A stretch of DNA of 64,000 bases from Sphingomonas bisphenolicum (GTDB lineage: Bacteria > Pseudomonadota > Alphaproteobacteria > Sphingomonadales > Sphingomonadaceae), in assembly GCF_024349785.1 (NCBI RefSeq), contig NZ_AP018817.1:3131501-3195500 (forward strand), given 5' to 3'. The position numbers were made by a program, and so were the translations under genes. Within the stretch, counting starts at the first letter, position 1; each line of letters starts with the position of its first letter. This document shows positions 38,217 through 45,813 of the stretch, piece after piece. The notes beneath the pieces were generated by a model that was not told where the DNA came from, did not search any database, and was given only the letters and a program-made list of their open reading frames with translations.

Positions 38217-39344
38217 ATGCGGATAGGCATCATCGCACATTTGAAGCATCCCATTGCCGAACCTTTTGCTGGCGGTCTCGAGATGCATACCCATTTGCTA
38301 GCCCGATCCCTGCGCAAGCGCGGTCATCGCGTGACGGTATTCGCCTCTTCCCGGTCCGACCCGGCAATCGGCGTGGAAGCGATCTGCGCGGAAACGGCGA
38401 TGATGGCGGTCGGCACGACGGAAGCGATCGATGTCGCCTTCTTCCGGGAGCATCATGCCTATCTCAGCCTGATGACCGACCTGCGGCATCGCGACTTCGA
38501 TATCATCCACAATAATTCGCTTCACTATCTGCCCGTGGCCATGGCCGACAGCCTGCCGATGCCGATGGTCACGACGCTGCATACGCCGCCTTTTTGTTGG
38601 CTTGAGAGCGGCCTGCGCCTGTGCGCGGCCCGCAACAATGCGGTGGTGGCGGTATCCCAGTCGGTCGCGACGCTATGGAACCATGTGACGCCCACGGATG
38701 CCGTCATATTGAACGGGATCGATCTCGCCAAATTCGCTTTCCGCGATCGTGCCGACCCGCAAGGCTATCTGGTCTGGTACGGCCGCATCGTTCCGGAAAA
38801 AGGCCTGCATCTGGCGATCGAGGCGGCGCGACGCATCGGCCTCCCGCTCCGGATCGCGGGGCCGATCCTGGACGAGGATTATTACAACACCTCGATCGCG
38901 CCAGCCCTGGGCACCGACGCGGTGCATGTCGGGCATCTGGCCCATGAGGATCTTGCCAAGCTGGTCGGCGGAGCGCGAGCATTTCTCTGCACGCCGATGT
39001 GGGACGAGCCCTATGGCCTGGTCGTGGCCGAAGCCCTGGCCTGCGGGGTGCCGGTGGCAGCGTTCGCGCGGGGCGCCATTCCCGAAATTCTCGACGCCCG
39101 ATGCGGCGTTCTGGCGGTGCCGGATGACTTCGTCTCGCTCGCGGAAGCCGGATTGGCGGCATTGGCGCTCGATCGACGGGATTGCCGCCGACGGGCGGAA
39201 ACATTGTGCGACGCCGAACGCATGGTCGACAGCTACGAAGCTCTCTACCGGCGGCAAATCGGCCGCGCGGAGCAACACACCGTCTCGAGACCAATTGCCA
39301 TGCCTTTGCATCTGGGCGCTGAACGGGCCGCGTTGCATGGTTGA
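38217..39344 (+). CDS. Glycosyltransferase family 4 (first gene of the glycan operon)
   Basis: 375 residues from the ATG at 38217; the frame runs back into katE. GT-B fold: the N-terminal domain opens with RIGIIAHLKHPIAEPFAGGLE and has LHTPPFCW; the C-terminal domain has LVWYGRIVPEKGLHLAIEAA and the nucleotide-sugar site PYGLVVAEALACGVPVAAF with the EX7E pattern. The sugar and acceptor are unknown. Its stop overlaps the next start by 8 nt. Confidence 0.9.
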   Translation: MRIGIIAHLKHPIAEPFAGGLEMHTHLLARSLRKRGHRVTVFASSRSDPAIGVEAICAETAMMAVGTTEAIDVAFFREHHAYLSLMTDLRHRDFDIIHNNSLHYLPVAMADSLPMPMVTTLHTPPFCWLESGLRLCAARNNAVVAVSQSVATLWNHVTPTDAVILNGIDLAKFAFRDRADPQGYLVWYGRIVPEKGLHLAIEAARRIGLPLRIAGPILDEDYYNTSIAPALGTDAVHVGHLAHEDLAKLVGGARAFLCTPMWDEPYGLVVAEALACGVPVAAFARGAIPEILDARCGVLAVPDDFVSLAEAGLAALALDRRDCRRRAETLCDAERMVDSYEALYRRQIGRAEQHTVSRPIAMPLHLGAERAALHG

Positions 39345-40257
39345 CCTATGCGTCTGCGTACCGGCGCGCAACGAGGCGAACCGGCTGCCCATATTGTTTG
39401 GCGCGCTGGCGGCACAGACATGGCCGGGTGTCATTCCCATTTCCCTGGCCATCAACAACACGACGGACGACAGCCTTCTCGTCATTGACTTGGAGAAACG
39501 ACGTCATGCCCGCCGGCTGGACATCAGGGTTGTGCAGGCGGAATTTCCGCCCGCGCAGGCGCATGCCGGATCAGCACGCAAGCTCGCTATGGATGCCGGT
39601 TTAGCCATAGCGCCCGCCGATCCAGGTGCAATCCTTGTTAGCACGGATGCGGATGCGCGGCCGCCGATCGAATGGCTGGCGAGGATCGTCGCCGCCTTTG
39701 ATCGTGGAGCCGATCTGATCGGTGGACGGATCGAGGTCGATCCGAATGAGCCTCTTCCCGCATCCGTATGGCGTTTGCGGACTGCGTGGGATCGCTACTG
39801 GGAGACTGTCAGAGCGATCGAAGACAATATCGACCCGTTGCCCTGGGATCCGGCGCCGCGCCATGGCGATCATACCGGCGCCTCACTCGCGATGCGGGCT
39901 GGCCTTTATCGCGCCTGTGGCGGTGTGCCACCTTTGCCGACGGGCGAGGATCGCGCTCTGGTGACGGCGGCGCTCAAGACGGGCGCCCGGCTCGCCCATC
40001 CTGCCGATGTCTGGACATTCGTATCGCCCCGGCGGGACGGACGCGCGCAGGGGGGCATGGCCGACGCCATGCATCAGATGTTCGAAAGCGCCGAAACGGG
40101 ATCGCCGCCGCTTGCCCCCGCCCTCGATCATTGGCGCGGCCGCGCGGCCTGGCGCAAGCGTTTGCGCGGGCGACCCGACGGCGACGCCCTGATCGCCCGG
40201 CGCGAACCGCTCCTTCCGCCCATGCCGCACGATATGGTGTTGGAGCTTTCCGCATGA
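39337..40257 (+). CDS. Glycosyltransferase family 2 protein
   Basis: 306 residues from the ATG at 39337. GT-A features: CVCVPARNEANRLPILFGAL at the start, the DxD-type STDADARPP (about 105) and a later GEDRAL motif that may hold the catalytic base. There is no membrane segment. It overlaps both neighbours (8 nt and 4 nt). The sugar donor is not deducible. Confidence 0.87.
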   Translation: MVDLCVCVPARNEANRLPILFGALAAQTWPGVIPISLAINNTTDDSLLVIDLEKRRHARRLDIRVVQAEFPPAQAHAGSARKLAMDAGLAIAPADPGAILVSTDADARPPIEWLARIVAAFDRGADLIGGRIEVDPNEPLPASVWRLRTAWDRYWETVRAIEDNIDPLPWDPAPRHGDHTGASLAMRAGLYRACGGVPPLPTGEDRALVTAALKTGARLAHPADVWTFVSPRRDGRAQGGMADAMHQMFESAETGSPPLAPALDHWRGRAAWRKRLRGRPDGDALIARREPLLPPMPHDMVLELSA

Positions 40258-41297
40258 CGCGGCGGCCGATCGGTTATTATGTCCATCATCATGGTGCGGG
40301 TCACCTGGCGCGGGCGAACGCTATCGCGGCGGCGAGCGACTGGCCGGTCGTCCTGCTGGGTACCGGCATTGGCGACAGGGGGATCGACCTTAGCGACGAT
40401 CGGCTGATACCGGGAGGGTTCGACGGGCTGGACGGCGCCGGTGACCGGCCAGAAGCGCTCCATTATGCTCCGCTCGATCATGAAGGCATACGATCACGAA
40501 TCGCAAAGGTGAGCGAGTGGATCGCCGTCGCCCGGCCTGCGCTCATGGTGGTGGACGTCTCGGTCGAGATCGCGATGCTCGCGCGGTTGGCATCGGTGCC
40601 CGTCGTCTATGTCCGGTTGAACGGCGATCGGAGCGATCCGCCGCATGCCCAAGCCTTCGCCAGCGCCCATGCGCTGCTGGCGCCCTTTCACGAGACGTTC
40701 GAACGGTCTGAAACGCCCGATTGGGTGCGCGCGAAGACGCGCTATCTGCCGGGCATCACGCCTGTCCCTTTCAAAGCTGGCGTCGAAGCGGACAGGATAT
40801 TGATTGTTGTAGGGCGTGGCGGCGTTCCGGGTAATAGCGCGTGGATCGCCGATGCAGCGCGTGCCTGTCCCCACAAGTCCTGGCGGGTGATCGGTCCGGT
40901 GACGCCGCCAGCCCGTTGCCCGTCCAACCTGATCTTCGCGGGATGGGTTGACGATCCGGCGAGCGAGATCGCGCGCGCCGCCTGCGTCATAGGCGCGGCG
41001 GGCGATGGACTGGTCGGCGCGGTGCTGGCGGCTGATCGGTCCTTCATCTGCCTGCCTGAAGACCGGCCCTTCGGCGAGCAGTTTGCAACGGCCCAAGCAC
41101 TCGAAAGACTGGGTGCTGCGATTGTACTCAAGCAGTCGCCACAGCCGGTGGAGTGGCCGGATCTCATCGAACGAGAGGCGGCCATACCATCGGACGTGCG
41201 TCGGCGCCTGCATGATCCTTTGGGCGCCAAGGCGGCAGCGGTCTGGCTGGCGGCCCTGGCAGGGCGCTACATCGGCGAAAGGGCCGACGCCGCATGA
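40254..41297 (+). CDS. GT-B (MurG/GT1-like) glycosyltransferase
   Basis: 347 residues from the ATG at 40254 (ATGA overlap). It opens with GYYVHHHGAGHLARANAIA, a nucleotide-sugar transferase-like N-terminal loop with HHHGAGH, and has IFAGWVDDPASEIARAACVI, like the C-terminal half of MurG-type enzymes. Similarity is at the fold level; no close family comes to mind. It is followed by the acyl-CoA-dehydrogenase-like gene with a 4-nt overlap. Confidence 0.75.
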   Translation: MTRRPIGYYVHHHGAGHLARANAIAAASDWPVVLLGTGIGDRGIDLSDDRLIPGGFDGLDGAGDRPEALHYAPLDHEGIRSRIAKVSEWIAVARPALMVVDVSVEIAMLARLASVPVVYVRLNGDRSDPPHAQAFASAHALLAPFHETFERSETPDWVRAKTRYLPGITPVPFKAGVEADRILIVVGRGGVPGNSAWIADAARACPHKSWRVIGPVTPPARCPSNLIFAGWVDDPASEIARAACVIGAAGDGLVGAVLAADRSFICLPEDRPFGEQFATAQALERLGAAIVLKQSPQPVEWPDLIEREAAIPSDVRRRLHDPLGAKAAAVWLAALAGRYIGERADAA

Positions 41298-42421
41298 TCT
41301 CTTCGCCGCATCTGAAGGCCGCCCCGGACGGCCCGGCCGCCCGCGCCGCCGCCATCGCGCCCCGCCTTGCGGAACTGGGCGCCCGCTATGACGCCGCGCC
41401 CGTCTTTCCGGCCGACAGCATGCAATGCCTGGCTGCAGCCGGACTGCACCGCAGCTTCGCGCCCAATGCAAGCGGTGGCGCCGCCTATGCGGACGCTGTC
41501 GCCCGCGCACTCTGCCTGATGACTGTTCTGCGGATCGTGGGCCGTGCGGACCTCAGCGTAGGGCGACTGTACGAAGGCCATGTCAATGCGCTTGCCCTGT
41601 TCGACTGGTTCGGTTCGGTTGACCAACAGACCTCGCTCGGGCGTGCACTGGACCGCGGCGCTTTCTATGGCGTCTGGGCGACCGAGCCTGCCCCCGGCGT
41701 GCGGCTGCGGGAGCTGGACGGCCAGCAACTGCTCGAAGGCGCCAAATCTTTCGCGACCGGCGCCGGAGGTCTCGCCCATGCGATTGTCACGGCCCAGCCC
41801 CAACAGGGCCAGCGACGACTGGTGATCGTTCCGGCCAACGATCCCGCTCGCACCGACCTGTCCCACTGGCGGGTCCGGGGCATGCGCGCGACCGGAAGCG
41901 GCACCTATGACCTTACCCGCCTGCCTGTCCGGGCGGCGGACTGCCTGGGCCTGCCGGGCGATTATGACCTGGAGCCGCGTTTCACCACCGGTGCCTGGCG
42001 GTTCACGGCAGTCCAGTTGGGCGGGGTCGAGGCACTGCTCACGGAAACGCGCCTCGCCATGTCCGATGCCGCCCGGAGCGATCCGCTGCAACGCGCAAAA
42101 TTCGCCGATGCGGTGGCGGCGACGCGCACCGCCTATCTCTGGGTCCGCGAATGCGCGTTGCGGGCGGCGCGTGAAGATGCCGATGGTCCGGCCTTTGCCC
42201 GGATGACCCGCGGCATCGTCGAGCGTGCCGCGCTCGACGTCATGGAACTCGCCGCGCGCATTATTGGCACGCGCAGCGCCATGGATGGGCAGCGCGTCGA
42301 CAAGATCATCCGGGATTTGAGTCTCTATCTCCGGCAGGGCGGCCCCGATCATGCGCGGGACGAAGCGGCGCTGGCATGGCTCGACCATGACGCCTGGGGC
42401 GCGGACGATGCTTTATGGTGA
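41294..42421 (+). CDS. Acyl-CoA-dehydrogenase-like flavoprotein in the glycan operon
   Basis: 375 residues. The architecture resembles acyl-CoA dehydrogenase: a helical N-terminal part (FAPNASGGAAYADAVARALC, YEGHVNAL), a central beta domain (WATEPAPGV, GAKSFATGAGGLAHAI) and a helical C-terminus (MELAARIIGTRSAMDG). The nearest type I can think of is the DszC/acyl-CoA-dehydrogenase-like group, which contains both dehydrogenases and flavin monooxygenases. The catalytic Glu cannot be assigned by eye. Its place among sugar genes suggests oxidation of a lipid or acyl group on the product. Confidence 0.8.
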   Translation: MISSPHLKAAPDGPAARAAAIAPRLAELGARYDAAPVFPADSMQCLAAAGLHRSFAPNASGGAAYADAVARALCLMTVLRIVGRADLSVGRLYEGHVNALALFDWFGSVDQQTSLGRALDRGAFYGVWATEPAPGVRLRELDGQQLLEGAKSFATGAGGLAHAIVTAQPQQGQRRLVIVPANDPARTDLSHWRVRGMRATGSGTYDLTRLPVRAADCLGLPGDYDLEPRFTTGAWRFTAVQLGGVEALLTETRLAMSDAARSDPLQRAKFADAVAATRTAYLWVRECALRAAREDADGPAFARMTRGIVERAALDVMELAARIIGTRSAMDGQRVDKIIRDLSLYLRQGGPDHARDEAALAWLDHDAWGADDALW

Positions 42422-43071
42422 GGATCGCCCGACAGCCACTGCGCTGGCTCGTGCTCGCGCCGCATCCTGACGACGAGACGCTGGGCGCGGGCGCGCTGAT
42501 CGCGCAGACCGCTAAGGCGCGCCTGTTCGCCGGCCTTGTCTATCTGACGGACGGGTCCGGATCGCATGCCGACCTGAGCGTCGCGCTGGTGCATCGGCGC
42601 AAGCGTGAAGGGGCGGCCGCGCTCCAGCGCCTGACGGGCACGCGCGCTCAGCCGCCGATCCACCTGGGGTGGAAGGACGCCGCACCCGCCCAGCCGGGCA
42701 GCCGGGAATTTGATCGCGCAGCGCGCGCGCTGGCCGCCATTTGCCGCCGCCGCCGGGTCGATGCTCTGGCGGTCACAGCCCTGCACGAACCGCATTGCGA
42801 CCATGAAGCGGCCGCGCGCCTCGCCTATGCCGTCCGGGACATCGTCGGACGCCCCCTTCTGATCGCCGAATATCTGGTCTGGGCCGAAGCGCCCGCCGCG
42901 CCGGCATGCCTTGCCATTCGCACAGCGCCGATGCTGATTGGCCAAAGGCGCCATGCCCTGGATGCCCATCGCAGCCAGCTGACCGCCGCGCACGGTCCCG
43001 GTTTTCGCTTGCCGTCGGAGCGTCGCCGCATGCCCGCCAGCGATGTGCTTTATCTGAGGAGGTCGATGTGA
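42415..43071 (+). CDS. PIG-L (LmbE-type) deacetylase
   Basis: 218 residues. The metal site motif APHPDDETLGAG is complete (His, Asp, Asp) and the third ligand is in HEPHCDHEAAAR. PIG-L enzymes remove acetyl groups from N-acetylglucosamine-type sugars, for example in GPI, mycothiol or bacillithiol pathways. It overlaps the upstream gene by 7 nt and the methyltransferase by 4 nt. It is probably cytosolic and acts on an intermediate of this operon's product. Confidence 0.9.
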   Translation: MVRIARQPLRWLVLAPHPDDETLGAGALIAQTAKARLFAGLVYLTDGSGSHADLSVALVHRRKREGAAALQRLTGTRAQPPIHLGWKDAAPAQPGSREFDRAARALAAICRRRRVDALAVTALHEPHCDHEAAARLAYAVRDIVGRPLLIAEYLVWAEAPAAPACLAIRTAPMLIGQRRHALDAHRSQLTAAHGPGFRLPSERRRMPASDVLYLRRSM

Positions 43072-43658
43072 CGCGACATGAGGCGAGCCTGGATGCAGAC
43101 TATTTCGAAGGGATGTTCCGGGGAACCGACGATCCGTGGGATCTGGAGAGCAGCGACTACGAACGAGAAAAATATGCGCACACATTGCTGGCGCTCGGCT
43201 CCCGTCACTATGAACTGGGCTTCGAAGTCGGATGCGCCAAAGGCGTGCTGACACGGGGACTGGCCGAGCATTGCCGGGCGCTGCTGGCGATCGACATTAG
43301 CGAAACGGCGTTGAAGGCGGCTCGCGAACGGTGCGAGACGTTCGATCAGATATCCTTTGCTCGCATGGCTTTCCCAGACGAGGCGCCGCTCGGCAGCGCG
43401 TTCGACCTCATCATCCTGTCCGAAGTGGTATATTATTGGGATGATGGTGACATAGGCCGAGCGGCGGAATGGATCGACACGCATCTTGCCGAGGGCGGCG
43501 ACTTGCTGCTGGTCCATTGGACCGGGGAGACAGACTATCCCCAGGGCGGGGACGAGGCCGTGGCGAAAATGCGCGATGCCCTTGACGCGCCCCTCCTGGT
43601 CGTCGCGGCGGAACGACGCGACCGTTATCGCCTCGATCTTTGGCGGCACGCGTCATGA
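43068..43658 (+). CDS. NodS-like SAM-dependent methyltransferase
   Basis: 196 residues from the GTG at 43068, with GAGGAGG a few bases upstream. The opening (LDADYFEGMFRGTDDPWDLE) and the SAM site FEVGCAKGVLT, followed by LLAIDISETAL, resemble NodS, the N-methyltransferase of Nod-factor synthesis. Paired with the PIG-L deacetylase it could methylate the freed amine of a sugar, as NodB and NodS do. Fused PIG-L/methyltransferase proteins of this kind exist, which supports a joint step. Both neighbours overlap by 4 nt. Confidence 0.87.
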   Translation: MTRHEASLDADYFEGMFRGTDDPWDLESSDYEREKYAHTLLALGSRHYELGFEVGCAKGVLTRGLAEHCRALLAIDISETALKAARERCETFDQISFARMAFPDEAPLGSAFDLIILSEVVYYWDDGDIGRAAEWIDTHLAEGGDLLLVHWTGETDYPQGGDEAVAKMRDALDAPLLVVAAERRDRYRLDLWRHAS

Positions 43659-44497
43659 GCCTCAGCGTGCTGACCATCGTCAAGGATCGGTCGGGCCATC
43701 TGGCGCAGTTGGTCGAAGGTCTCGGGCGAAGCCAGGTCCCGCCGCGGGAGCTGATCATCGTCGATATGGGCAGCCGCGTTCCTGTCGTTGTAGAAAGCAT
43801 GCATTTCCCAGTTCATATTCTGCGGCTGACGCAGGCCGGCCTGCCCCTTGCGGCGGCACGTAACGCGGCGGCGCGATCAGCAAGCGGCGATACGCTGCTG
43901 TTTCTCGATGTAGACTGCATCCCGATGCATCGGTTGATAGATACCATCGCAGCGCTTGCCCTCGATAAGGACGCGCTGATTTGCGCCGAAGTCCTGTATC
44001 TTGGCCCCGACGATGCGCGCAAGGACTGGGATGAGGGCGACCTGATGGCACGGGCAACGGGCCACCCGGTCCGTCAATTTCCCGCGCGCGGATTTCGCGT
44101 GGAGGAGAATGCCGGGCTTTTCTGGTCGCTGGTCTTTGCCATCCGCCGTTCGCGCTTTTCTGCTCTAGGCGGTTTTGACGAAGCTTTTACTGGCTATGGC
44201 GCCGAAGACACGGATTTTGGTTTCCGCGCAAAACAGGCCGGCCTGCCACTGCTGTTCATGGGTGGCGCCGGCGCCTTCCACCAACATCATGATAGTTTCG
44301 ATCCGCCGGTGCAGCAGCTGGCGGACATCGTCCGGAACGCTCGCCTGTTTTACCAGCGCTGGAAAGTCTGGCCCATGGAGGGCTGGCTTGCGGCTTTTAA
44401 GGAGATGGGCCTCATTGCCCGTGCGGGCGACAGGATCACGCTGTTGCGTCAGCCCACTATTGACGAAGTCGCCCAGGCGCGCGTCCGGCCCGACTGA
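43655..44497 (+). CDS. Glycosyltransferase family 2 protein (last gene of the glycan operon)
   Basis: 280 residues from the ATG at 43655 (ATGA overlap). GT-A features: LSVLTIVKDRSGHLAQLVEG, ELIIVDMGS, the DVD motif in LLFLDVDCIPM and FTGYGAEDTDFGFRA with the catalytic acid. It resembles polypeptide-GalNAc-transferase/chondroitin-polymerase-like GT2 enzymes (GWLAA..KEMGL). No membrane segment. A terminator hairpin follows 14 bp later. Confidence 0.88.
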   Translation: MSLSVLTIVKDRSGHLAQLVEGLGRSQVPPRELIIVDMGSRVPVVVESMHFPVHILRLTQAGLPLAAARNAAARSASGDTLLFLDVDCIPMHRLIDTIAALALDKDALICAEVLYLGPDDARKDWDEGDLMARATGHPVRQFPARGFRVEENAGLFWSLVFAIRRSRFSALGGFDEAFTGYGAEDTDFGFRAKQAGLPLLFMGGAGAFHQHHDSFDPPVQQLADIVRNARLFYQRWKVWPMEGWLAAFKEMGLIARAGDRITLLRQPTIDEVAQARVRPD

Positions 44498-44510
44498 TAA
44501 GGGTCCGTCG

Positions 44511-44534
44511 AAAAACGGCGGGGTTCCCCCGCCG
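44511..44534 (-). terminator. Terminator of the DUF2383 gene (also at the end of the glycan operon)
   Basis: CGGCGGGG, three-base loop, CCCCGCCG. On the minus strand it is followed by TTTTT, so it fits a rho-independent terminator for the minus-strand gene; the stem may also serve the plus-strand operon. Confidence 0.75.
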
Positions 44535-44541
44535 CTGATCG

Positions 44542-44994
44542 TCAGCCTTCCATCGAGTGCTTGATGTCCCGCATCTCGTCATGGCCGGCCTTGACCGACG
44601 TATAGCAGGTTTCAATGAGGTCGCGCACGGCAGGCGACAGTTCCATGTCGCCCAAGGCATCCTCGAACTTGGCTTTGATATGGTCTTCGCCCGCTTCCAC
44701 CTCATTGATGATTGCCTTGTCGTCGCTGCCCGTTACCGCGGACTTCAAGTTGAGGAACATCCTATGGGCGCCTGCCAGCACGGTGCCGTCGTCCTCCGGG
44801 TCGCCGCCTAGAGCCGTTACCTCCTGCTGCAGACGAGATGCGATCTCGCGGCGCTCACCAGCACGGCTGGTGAACAGCGCACCGAAACGGCTGTTCTCGC
44901 TGTCCTTGGCCGCCTCGGTATAGCCGTCCACGCTGTCTAGCGTGGTAGCGATCAGGCCGTTGAGCGTGGATATATCGTGACTGGTCTCGGACAT
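44542..44994 (-). CDS. DUF2383/PA2169-type four-helix bundle protein
   Basis: 150 residues from the ATG at 44994, with AGGA upstream. Helical throughout with the ferritin-like pattern: TLNGLIATTLDSVDGYTEAA, FTSRAGERREIASRLQQEV and EVEAGEDHIKAKFEDAL, where Glu and His residues are spaced as in a di-iron or stress-type bundle. Such proteins are often stress-induced. Convergent with the glycan operon; the shared terminator lies between. Confidence 0.85.
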   Translation of the reverse strand: MSETSHDISTLNGLIATTLDSVDGYTEAAKDSENSRFGALFTSRAGERREIASRLQQEVTALGGDPEDDGTVLAGAHRMFLNLKSAVTGSDDKAIINEVEAGEDHIKAKFEDALGDMELSPAVRDLIETCYTSVKAGHDEMRDIKHSMEG

Positions 44995-45161
44995 GCTGTT
45001 TCCTGTCGTAGATAAAAGGAATGCCGCCGCAGGGACACGGCCACATGGTCCAACAACGATGGGCAGCAGCGAAAGTCGCAAGAAAATTGCCGCGATTGAT
45101 CTTCATTAACTTGATTTTCTCTCAGTCGGGCGGGGCCTGGATATCTGGCTCACCAGACACA

Positions 45162-45455
45162 GTGGGCAAACCCCATCGAAACGTGCACGTCGAAAACCAC
45201 AGCAACACGGGCATGATCGTCGGCATTGTCCTAGCGCTGGCTGCGGTTGCCGTCGCACTGCTTTTCGTAACCGGCTTTTGGAGCGCGGACGTCAAGGGCG
45301 GCGCTTTGCCAAAGGTCGATGTGAAGGCTGAAGGCGGCGCACTTCCCGATGTCGATCTAAACTCCAAATAAGTCGTCTTGGGGACAAAAAATACCACGAT
45401 CGACGTACCCAAAGTTAAAAATGAAAAGAAAAAAATCGACGTCCCTACCGTTGGG
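45162..45455 (+). pseudogene. Small membrane protein gene cut by a stop codon (paralogue of 53297-53575)
   Basis: Starts at GTG 45162 (GTG 45183 or ATG 45213 are possible). It reads a basic N-terminus, one membrane helix (IVGIVLALAAVAVALLFVTG) and GFWSADVKGGALPKVDV, then stops at TAA 45369-45371. The same frame continues past the stop with VVLGTKNTTIDVP and KKIDVPTVG, matching EVVVGTKREEIDVPTVG of the paralogue. A single GAA-to-TAA change at the Glu position explains this. The 69-residue product could still be made and inserted in the membrane, so it may be a truncated gene rather than dead. Confidence 0.75.
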
Positions 45456-45813
45456 TTATTGCGGACGGCACGAAATAACTATGGATCATTTTTAACTTAC
45501 AGACCTCACGTGGTGGCGAGGCCTGTATCCATTATCCTACTGATGTTTTGCTAAATTAAGACGCTTATAAGCAGCGAAACAAGAGATATGAATTATTAGA
45601 TTTTTATTTCTGCAGCCTTTGCTATGGTTTTGTGTGGAGTTCGGTTCAGCTCCATATGCCGGGGTTGACCCTCTATCGGTTCAGGAGCGAATTTTCTGAA
45701 GCAAGTCTCATGAACAGGTTGCACAAGCGCAACTGTATATGCATTTGCGACGTTTCGAAGGGAGCGGGGCACCCCTTTCCGATGGCTTGGCCATCCTATG
45801 ACACAGGATCAAA
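45456..45813. other. Intergenic region upstream of the bacteriophytochrome
   Basis: 358 bp, AT-rich in 45456-45620. No convincing gene; a 69-codon plus-strand frame (45632-45841) overlaps the phytochrome start and lacks any recognisable feature. No heme oxygenase (bphO) gene is present here. I could not identify a clear promoter. Confidence 0.5.
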
